From NCBI GenBank assembly GCA_029260375.1, contig JAJDDI010000015.1:1-36278 (forward strand): DNA of 36,278 nucleotides, read 5' to 3'. A program made the position numbers and the translations under genes. Shown piece after piece: positions 14,680-22,130 of this stretch. The first letter of the stretch is position 1. The number at the start of each line of letters is the position of its first letter. Source of the DNA: Phycisphaerales bacterium (GTDB lineage Bacteria > Planctomycetota > Phycisphaerae > Phycisphaerales > UBA1924). Below the pieces are notes generated by a model. The model was not told the origin of the DNA. It worked only from the letters and a program-made list of their open reading frames with translations, and did not search any database.

Positions 14680-15585
14680 TCACACCCGCCCGACCACCAG
14701 CACGATGAAGCTGTCCTCCAGCTCCTCCTCGGCGTCGGTCACGGGCTCGACGTACGCGTTCCCCTCGTCATCGATCGCGTCGGCCAGCTTCGCGTAGACC
14801 TGGGTTGAGGAGAAGCCCGCCTCCATCATCGCGTCGCGCAGCTCGGGGACGGACCAGAGGCGCCACTCGTAGACGAAGGCGTCGAACAGCTCGTGCTCGA
14901 TCACGCCCGCCCGCTCGATGCGGAAGTGGATGACGTTGGTGACCATGCCCGTCGTCGGGTCGGCGCTCTGCTGCTCCCAGGTGTAGCGGCAGATGCGGCC
15001 CCCGGGCTCGCCTTCTTTGCGAGGCAGGGGGTGCGGTCGGTGGACGCCCCCGAGGGTGTAGGCGGATTCGCCGCCGTAGGTGTCGCAGAGGAAGACGCCA
15101 GAAGAAAGAGAGGAATCGGAGCCCGGCGCCCCGCCCCTCTCCCCGGTGGGGAGAGGGAGGTCTGAAGAAACCCCCTCACCCCGACCCTCTCCGCTGCGAG
15201 GGAGAGGGGGCAGGAGGCGCTCGCGCGCGTGGCGGAGGTACGCGACCAGCTCGGCGCGGGTGTGCAGGTAGCCGATCGAGAAGTTGCCCACGAACAATGC
15301 GTCGCAGGGGGCATCGATAGTGCGCACGTCCGCGGTGTGTTTCTCGATTCGCTCGTGCGCGCCGTGGTAGGCCAGCGCTTCCTCATCGAGATCCACCGCG
15401 ATCGCCCGGGCCTCGGGCGACAGCTCGACCCAGCGGTGCGACAGCGCGGCGGTGCCCGCGAAGTCCTCGCCCAGGACCTTGGGATCGCCGCCGTGGATCG
15501 CGCGGATCAGCGGCGCCAGGTGCTCGACGGACTGGACACAGAGTTCGTAGAGGGCGTGCCTGTCGGGTTGGGCCTGATCGCTCAT
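14680..15585 (-). CDS. Class I SAM-dependent methyltransferase with in-frame repeat-derived insertions
   Basis: The 301-residue protein is a paralogue of the methyltransferase at 2929-3852. VLGEDFAGTAALS (residues 37-49) is motif I, AVDLDEEAL (63-71) motif II, DALFVGNFSIGYL (95-107) the motif IV region, and FVYEWRLWSVPELRDAMMEAGF the shared C-terminal signature. Between RERLLP and GVFLCDTYGG it carries about 37 residues (126-162, LPRSGEGRGEGVSSDLPLPTGERGG...) absent from the paralogue. A second low-complexity stretch (179-196, HRPHPLPRKEGEPGG) follows soon after. Both are translations of palindromic DNA repeats. The methyltransferase core is intact on both sides, so activity may be kept if the insert forms a surface loop. 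The gene starts 15 bp after the ABC permease gene and is coupled to the zinc-ribbon gene downstream. Confidence 0.82.
   Translation of the reverse strand: MSDQAQPDRHALYELCVQSVEHLAPLIRAIHGGDPKVLGEDFAGTAALSHRWVELSPEARAIAVDLDEEALAYHGAHERIEKHTADVRTIDAPCDALFVGNFSIGYLHTRAELVAYLRHARERLLPPLPRSGEGRGEGVSSDLPLPTGERGGAPGSDSSLSSGVFLCDTYGGESAYTLGGVHRPHPLPRKEGEPGGRICRYTWEQQSADPTTGMVTNVIHFRIERAGVIEHELFDAFVYEWRLWSVPELRDAMMEAGFSSTQVYAKLADAIDDEGNAYVEPVTDAEEELEDSFIVLVVGRV
15134..15209. repeat. Palindromic repeat element inside the methyltransferase gene
   Basis: Two hairpins sit side by side: CCCTCTCCCC (15135-15144) with GGGGAGAGGG (15148-15157), and CCCTCTCC (15185-15192) with GGAGAGGG (15201-15208). Between them is a CCCCCTCACCCCGA segment. 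The layout resembles intergenic repeats found in many bacterial genomes. Here it is read in frame as PLPRSGEGRGEG...PLPTGERGG. Confidence 0.75.
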
Positions 15586-15600
15586 GGCTTCTCGTCCCGC

Positions 15601-16992
15601 CTACGCCATCCGCACCCACTTGACGAGGGTCCGGAAGTTGGGCGGCTTGCCGAACATGAGCAGCCCGACGCGGAAGACCTTTGCGGCGAACCAGACACAG
15701 GCGTACGCCGTAACCACGCCGATCGCGATCGAGACCCAGATCTGCCAGAGCGGCGGGGGCTCGGTCGAGGCGATGCGGATGAGCATGGTGAAGGGGGAGA
15801 ACGGGGGGATGAAGCTCATCGCGACGGCCCAGGGCGCCGAGGGGCTCATCATCGCGGGGAACGACAGGTAGAAGGCGAAGACCAGCGCCATCATCACGGG
15901 CGCCATGAGCGACTGGGCCTCGCGCATCTCGTTGACGGCCGCGCCGATCGCCGCCATCAGCGACGCGATGATCGTGTACGCGATCAGGAAGAAGATGAAC
16001 ATGTAGACCAGGTCGGTCCAGTCGATGAGGTCGGCCAGCGCAAACCAGAGCATCGCGAAGATGCCCACCCCCGTGTACACGAGCAGCAGGCACATCCCGA
16101 CAAACATCTGCCCAACGATTTTGCCGAACATCAGCTCCATCGGGCTCACGGCGCTGAGCAGCACCTCAACGACCCGGCTCGATTTCTCTTCGACCGTCGT
16201 CGTGAGCAGGTACTGCCCGCCGGTCATCACGCCCATGAAGAGCAGGACCAGGACTGCGCCGGGCAGGACGAACTGCAGGATCTGGTTCGACTCGCGGGTG
16301 CCCGTCTCGGTGACCTCCTGCACATCACGCTGGCCCACGCTCGTCAGGCGGCGGAGCTCGTCGCGGTCCATGCCCGCCAGCTCGTAGCGCACGTCCTTGA
16401 TCGCCCGTTCGACCGTCCGCTCGATGGTGTTGGTCGTCCGGGGGTCAACCTTGGGGCGGGTGTAGAGCGTGTAGCTCCCGAAGTCGGCCTGGCCCTCGGG
16501 ACGGACGACGGCGTCGGCGTCCAGGTCCACCAGCGCGAGCGTCCGCTCATCCTTCTGCTCGGGCTCCTCGCGCAGACGGTCCTGCGCCGATTTGAGGTCG
16601 GTCTCGACGTCCAGGATGTTGACCGTGAACTTGGGCGTCTCGCCCAGCAGCGTGTCGGCGACCTGCGCCACCTGGCCCAGGTCGGGCTGGCCCTCGCCCT
16701 CGGTCGCGCCAGATTCCGCGGTCTTCTGGAGGTCGTCCAGCGACCCGCGCCGCGCCTCGGCCAGCGCCTCGGGCAGCAGACGTTCGGAGAGCAGCGTGTC
16801 GAGCTGCCCCGTCCGGTCGATGATGGCCACGCGCCCGACCTCCGCCGGCGCCTTGGCCTGATCGAACAGGAACCCGATCAGCGGCATGACGAGCGCGAAC
16901 GCCGCCGGGAGTATCAGGGCGCCGACAATGAACCCCTTGGTCAGGGCCGTGGAGACGAACTCACGCTTGGCGACCTGCAAAACCTTCTTCAT
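15601..16992 (-). CDS. ABC-2 type transporter permease (NatB-like)
   Basis: The 463-residue protein starts MKKVLQVAKREFVSTALTKGFIVG and has one N-terminal membrane helix (about residues 20-45). A large extracytoplasmic domain (about 46-225) contains KFTVNILDVETDLKSAQDRLREEPEQKDERTL. A second membrane helix near 230-255 (ILQFVLPGAVLVLLFMGVM) follows. Then comes GGQYLLTTTVEEKSSRVVEVLLSAVSPMELMFGKIVGQ, the cytoplasmic coupling signature of the NatB/YhaP group, and about four more helices. Family members pair with a NatA-type ATPase to export sodium or small molecules; the substrate here is not predictable. Its ATG overlaps the ATPase stop codon (ATGA at 16989-16992), so the two are coupled. Confidence 0.9.
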   Translation of the reverse strand: MKKVLQVAKREFVSTALTKGFIVGALILPAAFALVMPLIGFLFDQAKAPAEVGRVAIIDRTGQLDTLLSERLLPEALAEARRGSLDDLQKTAESGATEGEGQPDLGQVAQVADTLLGETPKFTVNILDVETDLKSAQDRLREEPEQKDERTLALVDLDADAVVRPEGQADFGSYTLYTRPKVDPRTTNTIERTVERAIKDVRYELAGMDRDELRRLTSVGQRDVQEVTETGTRESNQILQFVLPGAVLVLLFMGVMTGGQYLLTTTVEEKSSRVVEVLLSAVSPMELMFGKIVGQMFVGMCLLLVYTGVGIFAMLWFALADLIDWTDLVYMFIFFLIAYTIIASLMAAIGAAVNEMREAQSLMAPVMMALVFAFYLSFPAMMSPSAPWAVAMSFIPPFSPFTMLIRIASTEPPPLWQIWVSIAIGVVTAYACVWFAAKVFRVGLLMFGKPPNFRTLVKWVRMA

Positions 16993-17951
16993 GACTGGGC
17001 GCCTCCGCTGAGAACCTGGCGGGCGTCCTCTTCGTCGAGCCCCTCCCCGCGCACAATGCTGATGAACACGTCCTCGAGCGTCGGGCGACGCAGCTCGGCG
17101 CGGGTGACGCTCAGGCCCGACACGATGGACCGGAGCACGTCCAGCGGCTGGGCGCCCTCGTCCATCAGCGCCTCGTACCCGCGTTCATTCTGCGCAACGC
17201 CCGAGACGCCCGGGATCGCGAGCACGGTTTCGCGGTCCAGCTCGCCGTTGGCGCTGGCGAACGCGATCGCCCGCGGGTCGTACCGGTCCTGAATCTCGCC
17301 CAGCGTGTTGTCGAGCACCTTGCGCCCCTCGTGGATCATCACGATGTGATCGCACAGCTCCTCGGCCTGCTGCATCACGTGGGTCGAGAAGATCACCGTC
17401 CGCCCGGCCTCGTTCTGTTCGCGGATCAGGTCACGCAGCAGTCGCATGTTCACCGGGTCGAGCCCGCTGAACGGTTCGTCGAGGATCAGCAGGTCCGGCT
17501 CGTGCAGCACGCACGAGATGAACTGGATCTTCTGCTGCATGCCCTTGGACAGCTCCTCGCACTTCTTCTTGGAGACATCAGCCAGCTCGACGCGCTCGAG
17601 CCAGTCCATGACGGTCTTGCGGAGGGGCGCGCCCGAGTCGAGGCCCTTGAGGCGCCCCATGTGCTCAAGGAACGAGTGGACCCTCATCTTGCGGTACACG
17701 CCGCGCTCCTCGGGGAGGTAACCGATGCGGTCCTTGCTCTCCACGGCGGACTTCTTGCCCAGCACCTCCAGCTCGCCCGAGTCGGGGAAGAGGATGGACA
17801 TGATTATGCGGATGGAGGTCGTCTTCCCGGCGCCGTTGGGCCCGATGAAGCCGTAGAGGGATCCCACGGGCAGTTCCAGGTCGATGCCCTCGACCGCGAC
17901 CTTCGTGCCGAAGGTCTTGCGGACCTTGTTCATTCGGATGGCGTGGCTCAA
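16989..17951 (-). CDS. ABC transporter ATP-binding protein (NatA-like)
   Basis: The 320-residue protein is the ATPase partner of the permease encoded immediately downstream. Walker A is GPNGAGKTT (near residues 38-46), followed by GYLPEERGVYRKM (Q-loop region with the YLPEERG form typical of NatA). The signature reads LSKGMQQK in place of LSGGQ, Walker B is LLILDEPFSGLDP, and the H-loop is FSTHVMQQAEELCD. A C-terminal extension of about 90 residues ends in RRPTLEDVFISIVRGEG, as usual for the ABC-2 exporter group. The start codon is TTG at 17951 with a GGGG stretch upstream; an ATG six codons later (17933) is a possible alternative. It is the first gene of a leftward cluster of five. Confidence 0.92.
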   Translation of the reverse strand: MSHAIRMNKVRKTFGTKVAVEGIDLELPVGSLYGFIGPNGAGKTTSIRIIMSILFPDSGELEVLGKKSAVESKDRIGYLPEERGVYRKMRVHSFLEHMGRLKGLDSGAPLRKTVMDWLERVELADVSKKKCEELSKGMQQKIQFISCVLHEPDLLILDEPFSGLDPVNMRLLRDLIREQNEAGRTVIFSTHVMQQAEELCDHIVMIHEGRKVLDNTLGEIQDRYDPRAIAFASANGELDRETVLAIPGVSGVAQNERGYEALMDEGAQPLDVLRSIVSGLSVTRAELRRPTLEDVFISIVRGEGLDEEDARQVLSGGAQS

Positions 17952-18060
17952 ACCGTGGACCCCTGAAACAGGTACAGTCGATTCCCAACGAGACAGCGGC
18001 GCCCACGGGTCTTACCGAGGCCGCGAACTATACCGGCGGAAACCGCCGAGGAGGCTTGCG

Positions 18061-18573
18061 ATGAAGCGATCGATGCTGGGATTGGGCGTGCTGGCGGGCG
18101 CGGGCGTGATGGCGGCAATGGGCGCGGGCGCCCTCGGATCCGCCTCGGGCTCGGCGATCCAGCCGCAGAACGACATGGGCCAGCGCCTCGCCGAGGGCCT
18201 GAAGGCGACCGAGGGGTGCCTGGGCGTGGACCTGGCCCAGTGGCAGTCGGGCAAGAACACGATCTGCGCCTGGTTCGAGGACAAGGAGGCGGTTGAGCGT
18301 TGGTACTACTCCGAGTCGCACTCGGGCTTCATGGGCGCCGTCGGGAGCGCCCCGGAGGACCGCAAGCCGCTCCGCCATGTCACGACTGAGGGGCCGATCA
18401 TGGTCATGGCGACCATCTCCTTCAACGGCCCGCCGGCCATCGAGGGGAGCAAGATCCCGTTCAGCCAGATCGCCATCGAGCTCTTTGAGCCCCTTCCCGG
18501 CGGCGCCCATATCAACGGGCGTCTGGCGCCGGAGAAGTTCAAGGTCGAGCACATGCGCGACCTGACGCCGTAA
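18061..18573 (+). CDS. Secreted or membrane-anchored protein of unknown function
   Basis: The 170-residue protein has an N-terminal signal peptide or anchor (MKRSMLGLGVLAGAGVMAAMGAGALGSASG). The soluble domain of about 135 residues contains CLGVDLAQWQSGKNTICAWFEDKEAVERWYYSESHSGFM, an aromatic-rich segment. Its pattern of strands and helices (CAWFEDKEAVERWY..., MVMATISFNGPP) is reminiscent of dimeric alpha/beta-barrel (ABM-like) proteins, but no family is recognised with confidence. The start is fixed by a GAGGAGG sequence 7 bp upstream of the ATG. prfA follows after 24 bp on the same strand, so the two may be co-transcribed. Confidence 0.7.
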   Translation: MKRSMLGLGVLAGAGVMAAMGAGALGSASGSAIQPQNDMGQRLAEGLKATEGCLGVDLAQWQSGKNTICAWFEDKEAVERWYYSESHSGFMGAVGSAPEDRKPLRHVTTEGPIMVMATISFNGPPAIEGSKIPFSQIAIELFEPLPGGAHINGRLAPEKFKVEHMRDLTP

Positions 18574-18597
18574 GAGGCGCCGGCATACGCTGCGGGC

Positions 18598-19701
18598 GTG
18601 TCTGATCCGTCCAGCGCCATCCCGCCCGCCCTCCTCACCAAGCTCGACGATCTCGACGGTCAGTTTGCGCAGATCGAGCGTGACCTCGAGACCCCCGAGA
18701 TCGCCGCGGACCACAACAAGCTCCGCGACCTCTCCATCAAACGGGCGGCCCTGTCCCCCGTCGTCGAGGGCTACCGGGCCTTCACGGCGCTCACGGCGGA
18801 GATCGCGGAGATGCGCGCCGCCATCGACGCGGGCGACGACCCCGAGCTGGCCGAGATGGCCCGCGAGGAGCTGCCCGGGCTCGAGTCCCGCGCGACCGAG
18901 CAGATCGAGCGGGTCAAGGAGAATCTCGTGACCGCCGACGACCGGAAGGTCGGCAGCGTGATCCTGGAGGTCCGCGCCGGGACCGGGGGCGACGAGGCCG
19001 GGCTGTGGGCGCGGGATCTGCTGGACGTGTACACGCGGTACGCCGCGGGCAAGGGGTGGAAGGTCGAGGAGATGGAGCTCGACGCCGACCCGACCCTGGG
19101 CGGCGTGCGCAAGGCGATCGTCAACATCGCCGGCGAGGGCGTCTGGAGCGAGCTGTCGTTCGAGGCGGGCGTGCACTCGGTCAAGCGCGTCCCCGCGACC
19201 GAGAGCCAAGGACGGATCCACACGAGCACGTGCACCGTCGCCGTGCTCCCTGAGCCGGAAGAGGTGGACGTCAAGATCGACTGGGCCAACGACGTGGACG
19301 AGCACGTGACGACCGCCCAGGGCCCGGGCGGGCAGAACGTCAACAAGGTCGCGACGGCCGTGCACATGCTGCACAAACCCACCGGCGTCGAGGTCCGCAT
19401 GCAGGAGACGAAATCCCAGGCCCAGAACCGCGACAAGGCCAAACGCCTGCTCAAGGCCCGGGTGTACGAGATCGAGCGCCAGAAGGTCGAGGCCGAGCGG
19501 GCCGCGGAGCGCAAGGGGCAGATCGGCTCGGGCGGGCGGTCAGAAAAGATCCGCGTGTACCGCTACCAGGACAACATCGTCAGCGACCAGCGTCTGAGCG
19601 AGAAGTTCACGAAGACGGGCGTGATCGACAACGCGGCGCTGCAGCCGCTGTTCGATGCGTTGATCGAGCAGGAAACGGCGCGGCGGCTGGCGGCGTTGTG
19701 A
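18598..19701 (+). CDS. prfA: Peptide chain release factor 1
   Basis: The protein ends translation at UAA and UAG codons. The 367-residue sequence has a coiled N-terminal domain (residues 1-110) and VILEVRAGTGGDEAGLWARDLLDVYTRYA (121-149). The decoding loop is KRVPATESQGRIHTST, with the PxT tripeptide PAT at 199-201 that marks RF1 rather than RF2. The GGQ catalytic loop is AQGPGGQNVNK (GGQ at 244-246), and a C-terminal domain rich in Arg and Gln contains RMQETKSQAQNRDKAKRLL. The start is GTG at 18598. The following gene is a stress protein on the opposite strand, so the frequent prfA-prmC pairing is absent. Confidence 0.95.
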   Translation: MSDPSSAIPPALLTKLDDLDGQFAQIERDLETPEIAADHNKLRDLSIKRAALSPVVEGYRAFTALTAEIAEMRAAIDAGDDPELAEMAREELPGLESRATEQIERVKENLVTADDRKVGSVILEVRAGTGGDEAGLWARDLLDVYTRYAAGKGWKVEEMELDADPTLGGVRKAIVNIAGEGVWSELSFEAGVHSVKRVPATESQGRIHTSTCTVAVLPEPEEVDVKIDWANDVDEHVTTAQGPGGQNVNKVATAVHMLHKPTGVEVRMQETKSQAQNRDKAKRLLKARVYEIERQKVEAERAAERKGQIGSGGRSEKIRVYRYQDNIVSDQRLSEKFTKTGVIDNAALQPLFDALIEQETARRLAAL

Positions 19702-19740
19702 TGGCGATGCGCCCCGCACTTGCCTGCGCGATCGGCGTCT

Positions 19741-20628
19741 CTACAGGCGGATGGTGAGCACCGAACAGGGCGTGGTTTGCAGCACACGCTCAGCGGTGCT
19801 GCCCAGAAGCAAGTAACGCAGCCCCGCCCTGCCGAGGGCTCCAATAACGGCGAGGTCTACCTGGTTTCGCTTGCAGTAATCCGAGATGGCTCGTCCGTAA
19901 CTCTTCTCCTGGAGAAGCTCGTGCCGAACGCTCACGCCATTCGCCATCGATCGGATCTCGCTCTCAAGACTTTCCAGTTCTGACCTGAGCGACTGGACGT
20001 ACATGGCGAACTGCTTGGACGTGTCCTGCTGGAGGCCCGCGAAGTTGGTGAACTCGAACGGGTTGGAGTAGACATGCACCAGAACAAGCTCACTCTCGTG
20101 GGCCGCAGCGAAACGGGTCGCCTCCTTGAGGGCGATCCGGGAGTCCTCGGAGAAATCGATCCCGACCACAATCCGTTTGAACCGCTCGGGCGCGTCTTCG
20201 GTCACGAGGAGCACGTTGCAGGGGGCGTGACGGACGCACTTCTTGGCGATCGAGCCGGGCCCCTGCCCCGCCCCAGATGAGCCTTGATACCCCAGGACAA
20301 GCAGCTGGGCGTTGATCGTTTTGGCCAGGGACGCGATCTCGTCGAATGCTCTGCCGAGCTGGATGTGGATCACCGGCTCCCCACCGACGCCGGCCGCCTC
20401 GATCTCGGCATGCACGCTCTCGGACGCCCGTTCGGTGACTTGGTCGATGAGTGTCTGCCTCGAGAAGGGGAGGGCGCCCGAGATCAGATCCAGTTGCTTG
20501 GATCGAACGACATGGGCCACATGGAATGGCGTCCCAAGTCTCGATGACAGCCGACCGCCAAGTGCCATCGCGTGCCGCGCCGCGACTGATAGATCGGTCG
20601 TCGCAAGAATTGGCTGCTGGATCGTCAT
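19741..20628 (-). CDS. Tandem universal stress protein (two UspA domains)
   Basis: The 295-residue cytoplasmic protein holds two UspA domains. The first opens PILATTDLSVAARHAMALGG and ends in LLVLGYQGSSGAGQGPGSIAKKCVRHAPCNVLLV. The second opens RIVVGIDFSEDSRIALKEATRFA and ends in LAVIGALGRAGLRYLLLGSTAERVLQTTPCSVLTI. Both keep the GxxG-(9x)-G(S/T) pattern of ATP-binding Usp proteins. Family members are induced by starvation or oxidative stress and act through unknown partners. The Met at 20628 is chosen because the domain starts right after it and GGGAG lies upstream; the frame extends 17 codons further. Base composition is less GC-rich than in neighbouring genes. Confidence 0.88.
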   Translation of the reverse strand: MTIQQPILATTDLSVAARHAMALGGRLSSRLGTPFHVAHVVRSKQLDLISGALPFSRQTLIDQVTERASESVHAEIEAAGVGGEPVIHIQLGRAFDEIASLAKTINAQLLVLGYQGSSGAGQGPGSIAKKCVRHAPCNVLLVTEDAPERFKRIVVGIDFSEDSRIALKEATRFAAAHESELVLVHVYSNPFEFTNFAGLQQDTSKQFAMYVQSLRSELESLESEIRSMANGVSVRHELLQEKSYGRAISDYCKRNQVDLAVIGALGRAGLRYLLLGSTAERVLQTTPCSVLTIRL

Positions 20629-20725
20629 CTCTCGTCGCTCCCGGGTGTGAAGGCGCCAGTCCGCGCGGTTGCGGTTCATGGTATCCCATTGGGAACGCTC
20701 TTCTTTTGCCCGCCTGCCGCATCAT

Positions 20726-20777
20726 GGGAGAAAGGAGAAGCGGGCGCCCACAGACGGATGGGTCCATGGACGCCCGC
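20726..20777 (-). terminator. Rho-independent terminator for the DUF378 gene
   Basis: Read on the minus strand, GCGGGCGTCCA (20777-20767) pairs with TGGGCGCCCGC (20750-20740) through 11 positions including one G-U. A pyrimidine-rich run, TTCTCCTTTCTCCC, follows. It lies 39 bp past the stop of the gene ending at 20816. Confidence 0.6.
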
Positions 20778-20815
20778 ACACAAGTCCACACTGGGATTGA
20801 GAGAGACGTTCCGGC

Positions 20816-21034
20816 TCAGGCCATCGCGCCCTGCGGGCTCTTGAGCAGCTTGGGGCACGTCGCGATCAGAAAGACCGCGGAGAGCCCGACGAGGCTGTAC
20901 ACAATGCGGCTCACGATCGAGTCGTTGCCGCCCAGCAGGGTGGCGACCAGATCGAACTGGGCCAGGCCCCACAGGCCCCAGTTCACGGCGCCGACCAGAA
21001 CCAACACGAAAGCGACAATCATCGCGCCCTTCAT
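20816..21034 (-). CDS. DUF378 family small membrane protein
   Basis: The 72-residue protein starts MKGAMIVAFVLVLVGAVNWGLWGLAQFDLVATLLGG and continues with RIVYSLVGLSAVFLIATCPKLL. It therefore has two membrane helices (about residues 3-22 and 40-60) around a short loop, with the VGxxNWGLxG motif characteristic of DUF378 (YuzA-like) proteins. Its biochemical role is not known. The ATG at 21034 has an AGGAGGT ribosome-binding site with good spacing, so the 11-codon upstream extension was rejected. The gene is single, lies next to the stress protein gene and has its own terminator. Confidence 0.8.
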   Translation of the reverse strand: MKGAMIVAFVLVLVGAVNWGLWGLAQFDLVATLLGGNDSIVSRIVYSLVGLSAVFLIATCPKLLKSPQGAMA

Positions 21035-21222
21035 GGGACACCTCCTGCGAGTGGGCCGTCCCGGCACACGGGTCGGCGAGCTTGTCCCCTGGGTTCGCCG
21101 GGCGCGGGCGGGCCAGATTCAACACGGATCTGAGAATATGCGGCCGGGTCCGAGCGGGCGTTCGGAGATGCAGCGGGGAGGCCCGTTGGCCCGATACCAC
21201 GGGCGGAACCCGGAGGCCGCCC

Positions 21223-22119
21223 ATGTCCGCAAGCCACGCGTCAACCAGCCAGCCCAGCACCGCCGAGGCGCTCCTCGAGCCCTACGGCCAGGCCTACCAG
21301 CGCAAGCAGGCCGAGAAGTTCCGCGGGCGCAAGCACAACCGCTGGAAGATCCGCTGCGATCTGGCGCACCAGCTCGTTGACGAGCACGCCCTGCCCCGCC
21401 TCGCGCAGGCTCGCGGGGGCACGCCCGAGCCGGGCGATCTGACCGTCCTCGACGTCGGCTGCTCCATCGGCACCTTCGCCATCGAGATGGCCCACCGCGG
21501 CTTCAACGCCTTCGGCATCGACCTGGACGCGACCGCCCTGACCATCGCCCACGAGCTGGCGGCGGAGGAAGGGGTTTCTCCCGGGTTCGTGCTGGGCGAC
21601 GCCGCGGATTTTTCTGAATCGCACGGCTCGATCGACATCGCCATCGCGTTCGACATATTCGAGCACCTCTTCGACGACCAGCTCGGCGCGATGCTCGCCG
21701 CGCTCAGGCGCCAGCTCACCCCGGGCGGGTCGCTCGTGTTCCACACCTTCCCCAACGAGCTGGACTACCTGCTGTTCTGGGGTGACGACCGGGCCGCGGC
21801 GTTCCTCGGGCCCCACAAGGACGCGGACCCGGAGCACTTCAACCGCCTCGTCAAGACGTACGCCGCGATGCGCAACGCCTGGGAGGTCCTCAACACCGGG
21901 CAGACCCACGGTGAGAAGATCGCGCCCACCAGCCACCCAAACCCGCTCAGCGCCGAGCGTCTGCGGGCCATCCTGGAGCGAGCCGGCTTTGAGCTCGCCC
22001 TCTACGAGACCGGGCAGCTCTACGGGCTCGAGCCCGAGATCGAGGCCCGGTTCGAGCATCAGCCCATCACACACCGCAACATCTGGGGCGTCGCCCATCC
22101 GCGCGGCGCGAGCACCTAG
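21223..22119 (+). CDS. Class I SAM-dependent methyltransferase
   Basis: The 298-residue protein has a typical methyltransferase core. LTVLDVGCSIGTFAIEMAHRGFNAFGIDLDATALTIAHE (about residues 73-111) carries motif I and the acidic residues that hold SAM. IDIAIAFDIFEHLFDDQLGAML is motif IV, and LTPGGSLVFHTFPNE follows. A basic N-terminal stretch (YQRKQAEKFRGRKHNRWKIRCDLAHQL) precedes the fold. It is not closely related to the other two methyltransferases in this window. The substrate is unknown. The start has CGGAGG upstream. The next gene, aroDE, begins only 11 bp after its stop, so the two probably form an operon. Confidence 0.85.
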   Translation: MSASHASTSQPSTAEALLEPYGQAYQRKQAEKFRGRKHNRWKIRCDLAHQLVDEHALPRLAQARGGTPEPGDLTVLDVGCSIGTFAIEMAHRGFNAFGIDLDATALTIAHELAAEEGVSPGFVLGDAADFSESHGSIDIAIAFDIFEHLFDDQLGAMLAALRRQLTPGGSLVFHTFPNELDYLLFWGDDRAAAFLGPHKDADPEHFNRLVKTYAAMRNAWEVLNTGQTHGEKIAPTSHPNPLSAERLRAILERAGFELALYETGQLYGLEPEIEARFEHQPITHRNIWGVAHPRGAST

Positions 22120-22130
22120 ACTCGTCCCCG

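Noticed and set aside
15229..17292. 687-codon open frame on the plus strand across the ABC transporter genes
   Set aside because: The composition (Arg, Gly, His, Asp runs) is that of an antisense shadow; the minus strand encodes a clear ABC permease and ATPase there.
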